The notes under the pieces are model-generated. The model was not told where the DNA came from. It saw only the letters and a program-made list of their open reading frames with translations, and made no database searches. Of a DNA stretch of 64,000 nt, positions 13,461-25,149 are shown piece by piece. The first letter of the stretch is position 1. The number at the start of each line of letters is the position of its first letter. Origin of the DNA: Schistosoma haematobium (lineage: Eukaryota; Platyhelminthes; Trematoda; Strigeidida; Schistosomatidae); contig NC_067195.1 in assembly GCF_000699445.3 (NCBI RefSeq), positions 61,975,591 through 62,039,590 of the forward strand. The letters are read 5' to 3'. A program made the position numbers and the translations under genes.

Positions 13461-16400
13461 TATAATATTAAATAAAGCCATAAATAATAATAATAATAGG
13501 TCCTTCTTAGTGCAAATAAAACTCCATTGATCAAGCGTCAAATAGTACGAAACATAAGTTCATGGTTTCCTGTCGACTACTACCAACCACCACCTTACAT
13601 CGCAAAATCGTGCACACGATATCGAGTCACCTAGACTAGTGGCCACATTGCAACATGGTCAATAGAATTCGCTCTGTACTAAGAAGTACCTGACACACAT
13701 GATATTGGTCATTACCCAATAATCAATCAATTGTAAATTTGTTATAGTTCTTGCCGTTTTTCATATATGTGATTTCTAATTACTAATCAAAATGGTTGTA
13801 CAACCAATACATAAGTTAGCGTATTTTCAACTAGGGTTATCGTGTTTTTAGGTTAATAGATCTTCGCTTGTACCAATCTTTCATGTCCTCACTTCGCGTC
13901 GTGTTAATTATAGTGGTTCTTCGTTCTTTCAAGTGTAAGTAATAATTGACGTGGATGTTACGTTTGAGCAATATTTTTCATGCATACAGATAAATGTCAC
14001 TATACATTAGAGTCCGATGAAGATCAAACTGAAAACAATATTGTTCACTTATCTGTGTGTGCCGAAGCAAATATCTATGCACAAATACTTTCAAGTTCTC
14101 TAACAGAATAGCAGTAAATTTCTTTTTAGAAAGTTTCTTAGTAAGGTGAAAAAACAATTAAATGTAGGTTTTTTACAGGAAAGTTGTAAACCACCATATT
14201 AGACCGTGTCTATTGTCAAACCTGTTGTTCCTTTCTTATGCAATAGGGTATGAGTAAATGTATTATCAATTGTTAAAAAGCAAATTTAAAAGATTATAAA
14301 GCAATATATGCCTTAGATATTCTTCTTCACGTTACCATAGTTATTTGCTTCAAGAAAATTTCTAAATTGTCTTTGATATTCAAAGCCATAGCCAACAATT
14401 TGACATGAAAGGAATTGATTTTGAGGTCACCCAATAGAATCAATCATTCAAAGCTTGTTAAGAACTTATCCTTTGAAAAACGGTCTAAGGAAAAATTATT
14501 GATGTACTCACTTTTATATCATAAGGAAGTTTTACAAAACGTTTTTCAATAGAAAAGGAAATATCATGCCAAATAAAGGAGGAAAAAGATGAAAGACCAA
14601 TAAATTGAGACAAACGAACAGTAGAAGACATGCAGTTGATTATCTCTCCCTTGTATTTAGGATAACATTGTCTTTGAGAACAATAAAACGATAAGTAGTT
14701 AGTTATCTATTGCTAAGTATTTACCATAATTATTTTATTTCACAAAACTGGTGATTAAACAAATCTAGAATCATACCTAAATTCTGTAAAAGTCAATAAC
14801 ACGAATTTGACACTTTTATCTAAATAAGATAACAAAACCGTACGAAATACCTCCTTATTTTTTAATTCTTACTAGTCTCTACGTCCATCCGTCTTCAATG
14901 GAAGGTCCTATATAAGTAATGGAAGGCTCTCCATCGGTTAGAGTTTGAAGAAAGTTTTGCCTTATGTTCAGATTTGAAAATTATCAGAGGAGAACGACTT
15001 AAGTAACAGAATCATATTGATAACGTTCATATAGTCTGTATGAGAATTTTTTAGAACAAATGATCAAAAATGTTGATTAAAGTATTTGTGTGAGATATCA
15101 GCACAATTTCCAAGTTAAGTGTTAGGCTCCTCATAGGGTTCAAACTAGAGTGATAAGTAAAATCACTTAAAATGTTCTTTGAAGGCTATTTTCAGTGAAC
15201 CTAGGTAAAAAGGTTTTGAATATAATCAAGGTACCCATAAAATTAACATCTTCAAGTCTACAGTTCAAATAAGTTTGCTGTTTAATTAAGTATTTTCATG
15301 GGCACTCAATAAATCAGAAAATAGTTGTCATCCTAAAAGATAAGAAGTACTGTGTAGCTACTTCATTCTATTTCGCGACTTCTTACCAGCGCCAATTAAA
15401 ACTGTCCATCATACAGAGACAAAAACTAATGACGAGTGACCACGACAATATTCAACCACTGCTCATTAAATTTCTACCTGATGACCAATACAGGGTTATG
15501 TCAAAACATTACTAAAATGGTTACTCCTAAGCAATTAGTGCTACTTTCAGCTGACAAGCGTTCTTAGTCATAAAATATATAATGTAAAATGGGACGCATG
15601 CATAATTCGTAGTTCATATTCAACAACTCTTCATTAATTGAATATAGATTTTTTGTCCTTGTAGGATTAAGAGGATCCATTAGCGAAAAATTTAGGTTAC
15701 GTATCGAATTAAAGGGATAAAGTTATTTGCTCCATATTTAACACTTTAACTTACGTTATTATAGTTAATAAAATGGATTTATCATTAGCATTCTAGAATC
15801 GCTTTATTTTTTGCTCATGAAGAGTAAATACTGAATGTTATGTCGTGAAGTGTTGGTTAGAAGATTAAATTAAATCATTATACTCATTACCTATCTATTA
15901 AATGTAAACCTGTGGGCATGATATATCGATCAAGTTTACGAATAAGTGACTAATCATTCGAAACTAATATAGAGATGTAACGTACACCCCGTTAATCCGG
16001 AAATATATACTGGCGCTAAAGTTTATGTGGGTTCGAAAACTTAAATGAGATTTGATGTTGACGTTCATGTATGCTTATTCTCACTTTTAGACTTGAAATC
16101 ATCTTGTACAGAGATCGAAATAGAGATGGTACTATTGAACTGTCCAACTTTTCACTAAGGTCATGAAAACTAGAATTAATTGCTAGTAATGAACATGTTT
16201 CATTGAAGTCAAGGCAATTGTTTAAATAAATGTGTCAAAAACTTGATTGTTTAAGTTTAGCTTCGATTGAAGTTTTGATAGAATAGATGTTGTCACTAAC
16301 GGTGGTTGAATGTTTTTTCCAACATTGCAGAACATTATCCATTTTCTGAGCTGCTCGATTAAAATAATTTTGTTCGGGATATTGTCTATAGACGTTTAAA

Positions 16401-17159
16401 GATTTTGTAGAGAATGATGAGCTAGCCTGAAGTTGAAGCAGGCACTAAAATCTAGTCGTTTAGTTTTCTTTTTCGGTACTAAACTTATAACAGTCATACA
16501 CCTGTCACAATTTAAGTTCTATAGCAGTTTTTCTCATTGAAAGACAGCTCATGGTTCAAAATGGAGATCCCAGTATGGTTACTGAATTTCAACTCGGAGA
16601 TTCAAACTTTGAGACAGCCATAGTAAAAGAGATCATTATATATTTCGAACCGCATTTACTCATTGATTATGTTGTGCAGTTTTAGGATGTATTAAAAAGG
16701 AATACAAAGTCTAAGACTTTGGTTTCATGTTTGATGATATTTATTGTTAACAATAATTCTGTAGTTTCTCGGTGGTTAAAATATAAATTCATGGCAGATC
16801 TTTTAGTCTTTACAAATTTCCTGTTTATCCGATTCGTTATAAGTACATAAACACATTTTATTCTTTTGAAATCAGTTTCTCTGTACTGTAATATCACTGC
16901 TATTGGTATTTAAAATTTTCAAGTTGTGCAATCTATGTAGAAATAACTTAATCTCGAATTGAAATTATTTCACCAAAGTATCAAATAAATGTTAGATCAG
17001 TAATTAGGAAATATCACAATGAATTCACATAAATTTGTATCCGTTTAATGTTAATAATGATATTTCACCAACTGAAAACTTATTTTGATGCATTTGCATA
17101 AAAATTACATGACATTGTGGTGTCGGTTATTACGTTAAGCCCATATACCTAACTCTAGT

Positions 17160-17590
17160 TTTCGGATAGGTCAATCTATTCATTCTATTTGAGTCATATT
17201 TTGACTTTATTAATTATTCGCTTATCAATCTTGATTGTTTTTATATGAGCGCATATGTGTGTGCAATTCTTATCCCATTCATCACATTTCTGTAGCTTGT
17301 GTGTGACTATGAATATTGATTAACGCTTGACTAAATGGAGTTGGCTCATGAGCCTTCTTCACTGCGCGTCATTTCGCTTCGCTCTCTCTCTCCTCCGATA
17401 TTTTGTCTGGATCAAATATTGTGTGAAATATACGTATTCAAAATTCATTCTCGTATTTGACTTATTTAGTTCAGTTATTCACTAACGCGATATAAGTCGA
17501 CGATATATACGAGAATTGGCGATATATATATCCCATTAGCAATAAAAAACGATCAAACTGGAGTCAGATCACGGGCCACTAAAGTAGTGA
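17160..17590 (+). repeat. LTR-like repeat, copy 1
   Basis: Aligns by eye over about 430 bases with the reverse complement of 25150-25575, at moderate divergence. Shared landmarks are TTCGCTTATCAA, AATATTGATTAA, CGTATTTGACTTATTTA, GTTATTCACTAACG and GGGCCACTAAA. The partner copy has CTATAAATATTGATT at the equivalent place, like a core promoter in an LTR. Family assignment is uncertain. Confidence 0.55.
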
Positions 17591-18961
17591 GTTCGTCGAC
17601 ATCATCGTGTGGTCTAATTGACGTCAAAATGAAGGGCCCCACCAAAAAATAAGTTTCGTTATAACTAGATATTCAATGTAGAGACTAAAAAAATCAAGAA
17701 ACCGTAGATAATCTTATTGTTGAGTGCATTAACAATTGGAAGCAAATACGATTTAAAGTGTGACCAGATGTTATTTAATGAAAAACACCAAAAGAATATC
17801 TGAATTTTCCAGAAAATGAAAAGTTATACCAAGATTTGATGGCTGATTGGCATATTTTCTAAATAGAATGGCATATTTGTGTGGAAAGATAGTCAAATAC
17901 TTCTAATTTGAATAGTCTACATGTTTTCCTGCAGATTTCAATATTTTTTTAAAATTTAGCATAAAGCATTTTATGTATTTAAGCTATGAGTAATTTGGCC
18001 ATAGAGTCACTATGAATAGTATATGACTACAAATTTACCTGTTTATAAAGGATTTTAATTTCGAACACTTTCATTAACCATTTGAAATTCTTTTTGTATG
18101 GATTATTTTTTTAGGTTCACCGGTGATAAAGTTGTAGAAAGTACAAAATGAATTCTTTATCGTCATTAAATGTTTTTTTATTATAAAAATTCATCCATAG
18201 AGTGGATATGTAAAGCGTCTAATATCTAGTCACGATGTTCGTAAATTGGATTTCAGAAAAAACTCTCATCTTTCACATTTGTTTGTTTGTTCGTTTGTGA
18301 ATCATATGTGTCTTTCATTGAAAGTTTACAACGTTATCATAGTCACAAACGGTTTTTTGAACGAATCAACTTATTCATACGATTGAACAAAGTAATATCT
18401 GGTTAATTTACTTTCTTCTTTATCGTTTTTACTAATAATAATTGATGAGAATATATAACTACTTCCGAAAACTATTGAATTGAACAATAATCAGACGTAA
18501 CTGTTAGCTACTTGTGAAATCTAACTGTAAACAGTTCAATTATTCAAAATAAAATAAAAAGTAAATTGTAATTATTAAAAAAAACACTCCCTACTCAAAA
18601 TGATTTAGTCTTTTATAAATTCATTTATTAATGAAGATTTGATTATCATACTGGGCACTATGATCATAAGTAGAATGTCACTGTGTTATGATTTATTGAT
18701 GAAGTACACATGTCATTAAATAAATATATATTTGAAGAGGGTTCCGTATAAGAGTATTAGAATAATTATCAAACTACGATGTACTAGACACTTTTTATCA
18801 TCGTGGGTTAAATTTTTCTCAACAGTTAAGGCCATACATTTTTTAAAGCTAGAAACAAAGCAGCGTTCTACTGCGTTCTTTCTGTTACTTCATTAGTCTT
18901 CAGAAGATATATAAAAACTACTTGTAAACTTAATAAGTCTTTATTGTCAGAGAGGGGATTT

Positions 18962-19402
18962 GTGGATATTATAGTATTTAAATAGTTGAATTCATGAGTC
19001 AATTGAAGCTAGACCACCATGGAAAATCTGGAAGCACTAGATGGAAGTTTCATCCAAATGTGGGACTCCTCAACAGTGTTAACTCACCATACCACCTCAC
19101 AAGATTCGAACTCAGTAGAGTTCAACCAGGTGTGTTGTGAGATAGTAACTCACTGAAGACAATGGTGAACGGTGACACGATTTCGTGGATTGATTGAAGT
19201 TAGGCATTTAAACAGTTTGGTGTTGGCTCAACGGTCTAGATATTAAGCATTCGTGCGCGAGACGGATGTGTTCTGGGTTCGAATCTCGCGAGCGGGATCA
19301 TGGATGCGCACCACTGAGGAATCCCATAGTAGGACGAAATGGCCGTCCAGTGCTTCCAGGTTTTCCATGGTGGTCCAGCTTCAATTGATTCATGAATTCA
19401 AT
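18962..19402. mobile_element. Composite SINE, left arm of a 440-bp inverted repeat
   Basis: Two SINE parts are joined head to head. A minus-oriented tail, hammerhead and B-box portion runs to about 19115. A full plus-oriented element follows: 5' part with CACTGAAGACAATGG, tRNA head, B-box GGGTTCGAATCTCG near 19275, hammerhead near 19305-19355, then tail. The plus hammerhead keeps CTGAGGA and GAAA but stems I and II are weakened. The minus one has TTGAGGA. The whole block recurs inverted at 21719-22160 with only about three differences, near the inner end. Confidence 0.9.
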
Positions 19403-19522
19403 CTTTATTGTGTTATTCAAATAGCTTAATTTTTTTAATGTTAAAAACACATCGTTTTCTAATTATTATGTAGAAAACAAACTACGTACAGGAAAATCTG
19501 CATCTAAAATATAACTGCTTAC

Positions 19523-19683
19523 CTGATTATTTGCTGGTAGGCAGTCTAAAATGTTCAATACAAGTTTTGCACCACTTTGTGTAAATCCAGGCAATGCTAT
19601 TTGCATGGCATCATAAAACATTGGATATAATGCACTAGTGAATAAGGGTTCTGGTAATTCTCGTAGAAAATCTTTAAATACAG
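19523..19683 (-). CDS. syd-1: Syd-1/SYDE-type RhoGAP, middle RhoGAP exon
   Basis: Seen: a 161-nt exon with acceptor TATATTTAG (exon from 19683) and donor AATCAG|GTAAGC (exon end 19523). The split first codon joins the previous exon as G+CT, reading HAIT-AVFKDFLRELPEPLF, the very conserved core of RhoGAP domains, then ALYPMFYDAMQIALPGF and LNILDCLPANNQ. The Lys of the FKDFLRELP motif, which stabilises the GTPase contact in known RhoGAPs, is present. The exon enters in phase 1 and leaves in phase 0, so its length is not a multiple of three and skipping would break the frame. It lies about 34.9 kb from the upstream exon and sits between two inverted 440-bp SINE composites. Confidence 0.93.
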
Positions 19684-19808
19684 CTAAATATAAATTTAAA
19701 AAAATAAACAAAATAGAACATATGAAATGCTGTATGAAAAAATTTAAACAAAATAATTTTGTGCTGTGTATTAATAAGAAAAACGTTTATTTTTAATTAT
19801 TAAAAAGA

Positions 19809-20242
19809 AATGACTCATGATCTTAACCATTGAAATTACTATGATATCCACAAAAAACCCATCTGATATTAATCAACATATGCTCACTAGTGACTGGCTT
19901 CAAACGATATATCCTGGAGTTCTAGTGAGAAGTAGTGACCAGTGGAGTTCAACCAGGTCTGTTGTGAGATATCAACTCACTGAAGACAATGGTGTACGGT
20001 GGTGCAACTTCGTGGATTGGTTGAAGTTAGACATTAACACCGTTGGATGCCGGTTCAGTGGTCTAGTGGTTAGGTGCTCGCGCACAAAACCAGTAGGTCC
20101 TGGGTTCGAATCTCGCAGGGGGCGAGGTCATGGATGCGCACTGCTGAGGGGTCCCACAATAGAACGAAACGGCCGTCCAGTCCTTCCAGGTTTTCCATGG
20201 TGGTCTAGCTTCAACTGACTCATGATCTTAACCATTGAAAAA
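19809..20242 (+). mobile_element. Full-length hammerhead SINE flanked by direct copies of its own tail
   Basis: The sequence TGACTCATGATCTTAACC, followed by ATTGAAA, occurs at both ends (19809 and 20216). Between them lie the 5' part (ATATGCTCACTAGTGACTGG, GTTGTGAGATATCAACTCAC), the tRNA head (GGTTCAGTGGTCTAGTGGTT), the B-box GGGTTCGAATCTCG, a hammerhead with a mutated core (CTGAGGG) and the tail. It lies antisense to the gene, just upstream of exon 2. The 133-codon open frame across it is not a gene. Confidence 0.85.
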
Positions 20243-20469
20243 ATGAATTATTATTGAATCATATTTGATGAATATAGTTTACAGTTTCGATCGATTTACT
20301 GTTTTTGGTATTCACTTATTCTTCTTGAATTGTTAGCATTTCCGGCTATCCAATTGGACATATTTGTTGATTAACACATTCACACTTGAACATATATGTT
20401 TCTGTTTACTGTTTAGTAATTATGTGCAAATTATGTTTCAATGATAGAGCGATGATCATTATTAGCAAA

Positions 20470-20740
20470 GATGGATATTGGCTAGCAGTGGAATCCAGGA
20501 CGCGCGTTTCGTCCTGTTTGGGACTCGTCAGCCGGATGTACCTGCATCTCATAGTTGATGTTCACTCTGGGACTCGAACTCAGTAACGTTCGCTTCAAAC
20601 GCCATCACGTTATCCACTTAGCTACTGAGTCCTGATAGCCACTTGCTTGTGCAATGGGGAGACTGATCAGTTTCAGTTCTAAAACATCAATGGGAAGATT
20701 CAAGTAAAACAATACCAAGTGGATGATCATTATTGTTTGA
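20470..20740 (-). mobile_element. SM-alpha-type SINE with intact hammerhead, sense to the RhoGAP gene
   Basis: On the minus strand this reads 5' unique part, a tRNA-like head with A-box-like TAGCTAAGTGG and B-box-like GAGTTCGAGTCCC, a spacer (GTGAACATCAACTATGAGAT), the hammerhead (20537-20493), then TTCCACTGCTAGCC. This order and the ribozyme match the SM-alpha element of schistosomes. The copy lies about 0.8 kb upstream of RhoGAP exon 2 in the pre-mRNA, inside the loop of the 18.96/22.16 kb inverted repeat. Confidence 0.88.
20493..20537 (-). ncRNA. Hammerhead ribozyme (SM-alpha type), complete core
   Basis: Minus strand. Stem I ATCCGG pairs with CTGGAT (one G-U). The core is CTGACGA. Stem II GTCC/GGAC closes a CAAACA loop, followed by GAAA. 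Stem III is the self-complementary ACGCGCGT, with cleavage expected after GTC. All invariant core bases are present. Stem III is very short, as in known SM-alpha ribozymes that work best as dimers or with flanking tertiary contacts. Activity is inferred. Confidence 0.88.
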
Positions 20741-21718
20741 CATCTGTACTGTTAATAGATCAATTATTCATTCATTTGTAAACGTGCTCAGTTTTAAATG
20801 ACTGCAATTATAACAACGGTGGGATTCGGACACAGCTAGAGAATGAGATCTGTATTAGACGAGATGCATGTTTTACACTTTATTATCAGCCAGTATTTAA
20901 AATTATAATAAGCTGGTGACAGCGTGTAATGCATAAACATTTTCATTCAAAAAAGTTTGATCGAACGTAGACCTAAATGTCAACAGTGAAAAGATACAAA
21001 CCAGTGCGAATAATAATGTGTGTATAGTGAATATACCTCGTCGATATTGTTTTTTTATGTCACTTAGTACTTGAAGAGAGGTGACGTTTTTGGAGAAGAG
21101 CTATGGATACTTTTGATATGACTGAACTTGACAAAAAGCTGCTAGATATGGCATACGTATTTTTTATAATTCCATCAAAATAATTGAATATTTTTATCAG
21201 TATTGTATTTTGTATTACATTTCCAGTTAGAGCACATGTTTTATTGAAAGAAAGTGATAGATTAGAGACCAATCTACACCAATGATTTCTAAGTATCTTT
21301 TGATGACTGATATGCTCATTTATAGATTTTATAAGATATAAACTGAGAAACTCAAAGAAAAACGTTGAGCAATTTTGAAGAAGTTTAGTCTAACCAAACG
21401 ACAAACATTTTCAACGAATCACTAAACTGAACTCCAAACGTAATTTCAGATATTTATCTGAGTTACTGAGAATAGTTTAGCCTTAATATCGCAATCCTTA
21501 GACTTGTAAAATTTAACAAACTAAATGAAACGGATGAACTCTATCACTGCTTAAAACCACTTCAACTAATAACTAGTTTACTTAATTCAATGACACTAAT
21601 TATATGTGGCATTTTGCTTTCAATAGATATTGAATAAATTGAATATGTCCCAACACCTACCGAGTTTTTATTCCACTAGTATGTAACAAAAATTAAAATA
21701 ATTTTTTTAAAATTTAAT

Positions 21719-22160
21719 AGTTAAATTCATGAGCCAATTGAAGCTGGACCACCATGGAAAACCTGGAAGCACTGGACGGCCATTTCGTCCTACTATGGGA
21801 TTCCTCAGTGGTGCGCATCCATGATCCCGCTCGCGAGATTCGAACCCAGAACACATCCGTCTCGCGCACGAATGCTTAATATCTAGACCGTTGAGCCAAC
21901 ACCAAACTGTTTAAATGCCTAACTTCAATCAATCCACGAAATCGTGTCACCGTTCACCATTGTCTTCAGTGAGTTACTATCTCACAACACACCTGGTTGA
22001 ACTCTACTGAGTTCGAATCTTGTGAGGTGGTATGGTGAGTTAACACTGTTGAGGAGTCCCACATTTGGATGAAACTTCCATCTAGTGCTTCCAGATTTTC
22101 CATGGTGGTCTAGCTTCAATTGACTCATGAATTCAACTATTTAAATACTATAATATCCAC
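21719..22160. mobile_element. Composite SINE, right arm of a 440-bp inverted repeat
   Basis: Reverse complement of the 18962-19402 block, base for base apart from about three positions near the inner end (GGCTCATGAATTT against GATTCATGAATTC). Identity even covers non-SINE flank (TATTTAAATACTATAATATC at the outer end). That implies a recent inverted duplication or gene conversion rather than two separate insertions. Confidence 0.9.
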
Positions 22161-22200
22161 ATAACGCCCTTCTGATTTTTGAATGTTTATAAATTTACAG

Positions 22201-22360
22201 CATGTCAATTTAGGATTGTCATACAAAATAGAATAAAATTGTTAATGTCGATATGACTCATAAACTATTAACTTGAATCAGCTTATATATTAAGTGAAAA
22301 TCTAAGACCCAAGATCAGACTAAATATGGGTATTTTGTTTGTCAATCCTAAATTCACATG
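22201..22360. mobile_element. MITE-like 160-bp unit with 30-bp inverted ends
   Basis: The ends 22201-22230 and 22331-22360 are inverted copies matching at 27 of 30 positions (both start CATGT, with AATTTAGGATTG inside). No transposase. The internal segment, but not the right end, recurs at about 50995-51085. A target duplication is not obvious. Confidence 0.6.
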
Positions 22361-23224
22361 CTTTAAACAATGTTCTTTGCCCTTAACCTAGCCATTTTTC
22401 GGATTATTAGTTTGGATATATAATTATAGAACCTGAAGAAAATTTATCGTAAAGAATATTCTTCTTTTAAGTATTAGTCTTTAAATATGATGGGGATCTT
22501 TAGACGATTGTAAATTTTCATGTATGCCCATTTTAGTTCATTTATATTGGGAGCGACATAGATCAAGCAATTTTATCTGATGACGATTATACTATATCTC
22601 TAACTAATTAATGTTCAAAATGTAAGCTCAACACTTAATGTTATCGCAACTATGTTGTTGACTGATAGGTGCCTAATAGTGGGAAAATCACAGTTTTGAG
22701 CGAAACAAATTCTCAGTAATGTCTTTTTTCTGTAGGATTCACCAGCTTATATTAATTAGTGAAGAAAAATGTCTTCATATTTATGTTTGAATTGAACTTT
22801 TCTTTGAAGAATATTTACATGTGATATTGAAATACACTTATAGTAAATTTCAACACATATGATCAGAATTTTTTTATGATTCAGTCTTTAGATTACATTT
22901 ATTTTTACAGGGTGATAATAATACTGATAATAAACTTCTGTTATACATGGTGACAGTGAGGTTAAATAAACAAAGGTATTAAAAAATTTTTTTTTAAACA
23001 AGAAAAGTTTAATAATCGTTTGATAGTTAATGGCTGAAGTATTCATTGGGTAAGGATGGCTCAGCATGATAAAATAAAATGTTGAAACAGTGATGAAATG
23101 TGATCGGAATGATCGTGGAAATAAAAACAAACCGGTTGGGGGTAGAAGATTTGAAGGGAAGATGGAAGATGAAGCAGGTGGCTGTAAGGGAACAAGAATA
23201 TGAAGGAATTGAAAAAAAATTTAA

Positions 23225-23505
23225 TACATTAAGACCATGGTAGAAGAAGAGGTTGTACCAGTCTCTTTTGTACACATAATTCTGGTTTTTCAAAATGTAT
23301 GGCTATTGCCTCGGCAATGCAAAGAAGAAGCAGTCTAATTGTCTTAGGAAGGCTTCTACTTACCTTGTAGATGACTTTGAACGCAGAGTCTCTCTTGAGT
23401 GAGTGGCCTATGTTCACAAGGTGTTCAATTATAGGACTTCTTATTGAGCCGTTGCCTCCTCTTTTTTGCAGATATCTTACCAAATATTCTTGCCGAGTAC
23501 TAAAG
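23225..23505 (-). pseudogene. Penelope-like retroelement C-terminus relic (GIY-YIG end)
   Basis: On the minus strand an open frame reads SRQEYLVRYLQKR, then SIIEHLV-type sequence (SPIIEHLVNIGHSLKRDS), FKVIYKV, LLLCIAEAIAIHFEKPELCVQK and VQPLLLPW, ending near the stop at 23229. This matches the C-terminal end of schistosome retroelements with a GIY-YIG endonuclease, as I remember them. No reverse transcriptase core is found upstream. A second copy of the same end lies at 50.5-50.75 kb. Confidence 0.6.
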
Positions 23506-24954
23506 CAACTATTTTAAATTGTTTAACCTTAAAAATAGAACCTTAATAATGTTATTTGATGGTGTAAAACTTTCTTATAGTAAATAACTATAACGAATTC
23601 TATACACATTTATCTTTGTTATTAATCTAAATAGACTGTTGAAAGATTGTTTCTTGGATTTATTATATTTAATCCTATGGATTTCCTTCAAAATGGATAT
23701 ATAATGAATGAGAAAAGATAAATGACAATAACACTTGAATAGAAGAGAAACGAAAAGATTTTCTTGTTCAAAAGTGACTTTTTTTTCGTTTCATATTATG
23801 ACCTACAAGTATTAATAATTATTAATCTTTCTTGTTTCATTTTCCTCTGATGAACTAAAATAAATACAAACAAGTAGATGATTATGCAGAATAAAAGTAA
23901 ATAACTAAATGAATATGAAAAGAAAAAAAACAAAAGAAAACTTATGACTGAGGTGGGGTGGGTGTGATGGTGGTGTTGAATGTATATATATATATGTATA
24001 TACACGCAAATATAATTACTTGATAAGTACTTATATGTTAAAAATGTTGAAAATAAAAACAAGAATACCCAAGAGATATAAATAAAGAAAATATTCTACA
24101 TGTATACATGTTCAAAACTATTTAGTAAATCAGGTCAAGTGATGGGAAAGAGATATCTGAAAAAGAATGTCTAATTGAATTTGAGGGAGGGATGTATAGT
24201 TTTATATTAACAGTATTAGATAGGAATTAGATAAGTATGATTTCATACTGTGAATAACATTGAATAAATATTTTAATTAAAAAAAAACAATGAACTTAAT
24301 AAACTTTGCTTTTATTTATTCACTTATATATATATATAGCTAAATTTTTGTTTGGTTCAAAAGGGATAAACCTCTTTAACGTTTATGTCTTTGTTTTTTT
24401 ACTTTAATCTAGTTCCATTTATTTACTGTCAACATGTGTACGTGTGTCGTATTTATTCTTGTTTATCTAGTCCCTTGTCCTTCAATATATATTGCTTTCT
24501 TTGTATATATCTTGGCCATCATTTATATTCTTCCTAGATAGTTTTTTGCCTCACTTCCTCACTTCTACATCACAATATCCAAATAATCAATTAATTTATC
24601 AGTGTTGGTTAAAAATTTATTTTTAAGACATTATGTTAAATTGAGAAAAACAAACAAGATGTAAATGGTGATTAATATCATTAATATCATTATAAGAACT
24701 AATTATATTGAGATATATTACTTATGCGGTTTTACTGGTAAACATAGACTTTTATATGCAAACTGACTGACATTTACTGCTGATATTGATTAGTAGTTAC
24801 ATTGTGTTAAGACAAGGAGTGACAGTTTCTTCAGTGCCAAACAGTTCTCCAGTTGGCATGAATTCTATATAACTAATGTACGCCAAAATGTTAGGAGAAT
24901 TAATCCATTAGTTTGAGTACTTAATTCGTAAAATGAATGTACTATTTTCAGTAC

Positions 24955-25050
24955 GAGGTTGTGGAGATTATTGAATTTCATTTAAATCATAAAGCGGTCT
25001 AAGTTAAACCACCACTGAAAACCTGAAGCACTGGATGGTCATTTAAAAAA
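24955..25050 (-). mobile_element. SINE tail fragment
   Basis: Minus-oriented: part of the hammerhead 3' side (CCAGTGCTTCAGG), the tail GGTGGTTTAACTTAG and its continuation AATCTCCACAACC. It shows that the AATCTCCACAACC motif directly continues the tail. Confidence 0.7.
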
Positions 25051-25149
25051 GAAACAAAAAATTCATTTTAATGTGAGGTTATCCAACAGTTTTTATTGTC
25101 CAGTACCTGTGCAGTTTACAATGAGCGAAGTTTACATATAAGTGTGATT

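Larger units (their letters stand above)
2206..19522 (-). other. Intron of the RhoGAP gene, about 17.3 kb
   Basis: Bounded by donor GTAAGC at 19522 and acceptor AAG at 2206. Contents are a decayed SINE (2938-3085), AT-rich sequence with only short chance frames from about 3.1 to 13.2 kb, (AT)n tracts near 7.26 and 11.69 kb, a G-run near 10.97 kb, a tRNA-like repeat (13.26-13.46 kb), a GC-richer patch at 13.54-13.70 kb that looks like an unidentified dispersed repeat, an LTR-like repeat (17.16-17.59 kb), and the left inverted SINE composite (18.96-19.40 kb). I see nothing identifiable in 3.1-7.2, 7.3-11.6 or 13.7-17.15 kb. Confidence 0.85.

Noticed and set aside
19817..20218. 133-codon plus-strand frame
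   Set aside because: It lies wholly in a tRNA-derived SINE; the protein is a translation of the repeat. Similar SINE frames at 38569-38835, 53065-53259 and 62615-62893 were dropped too.
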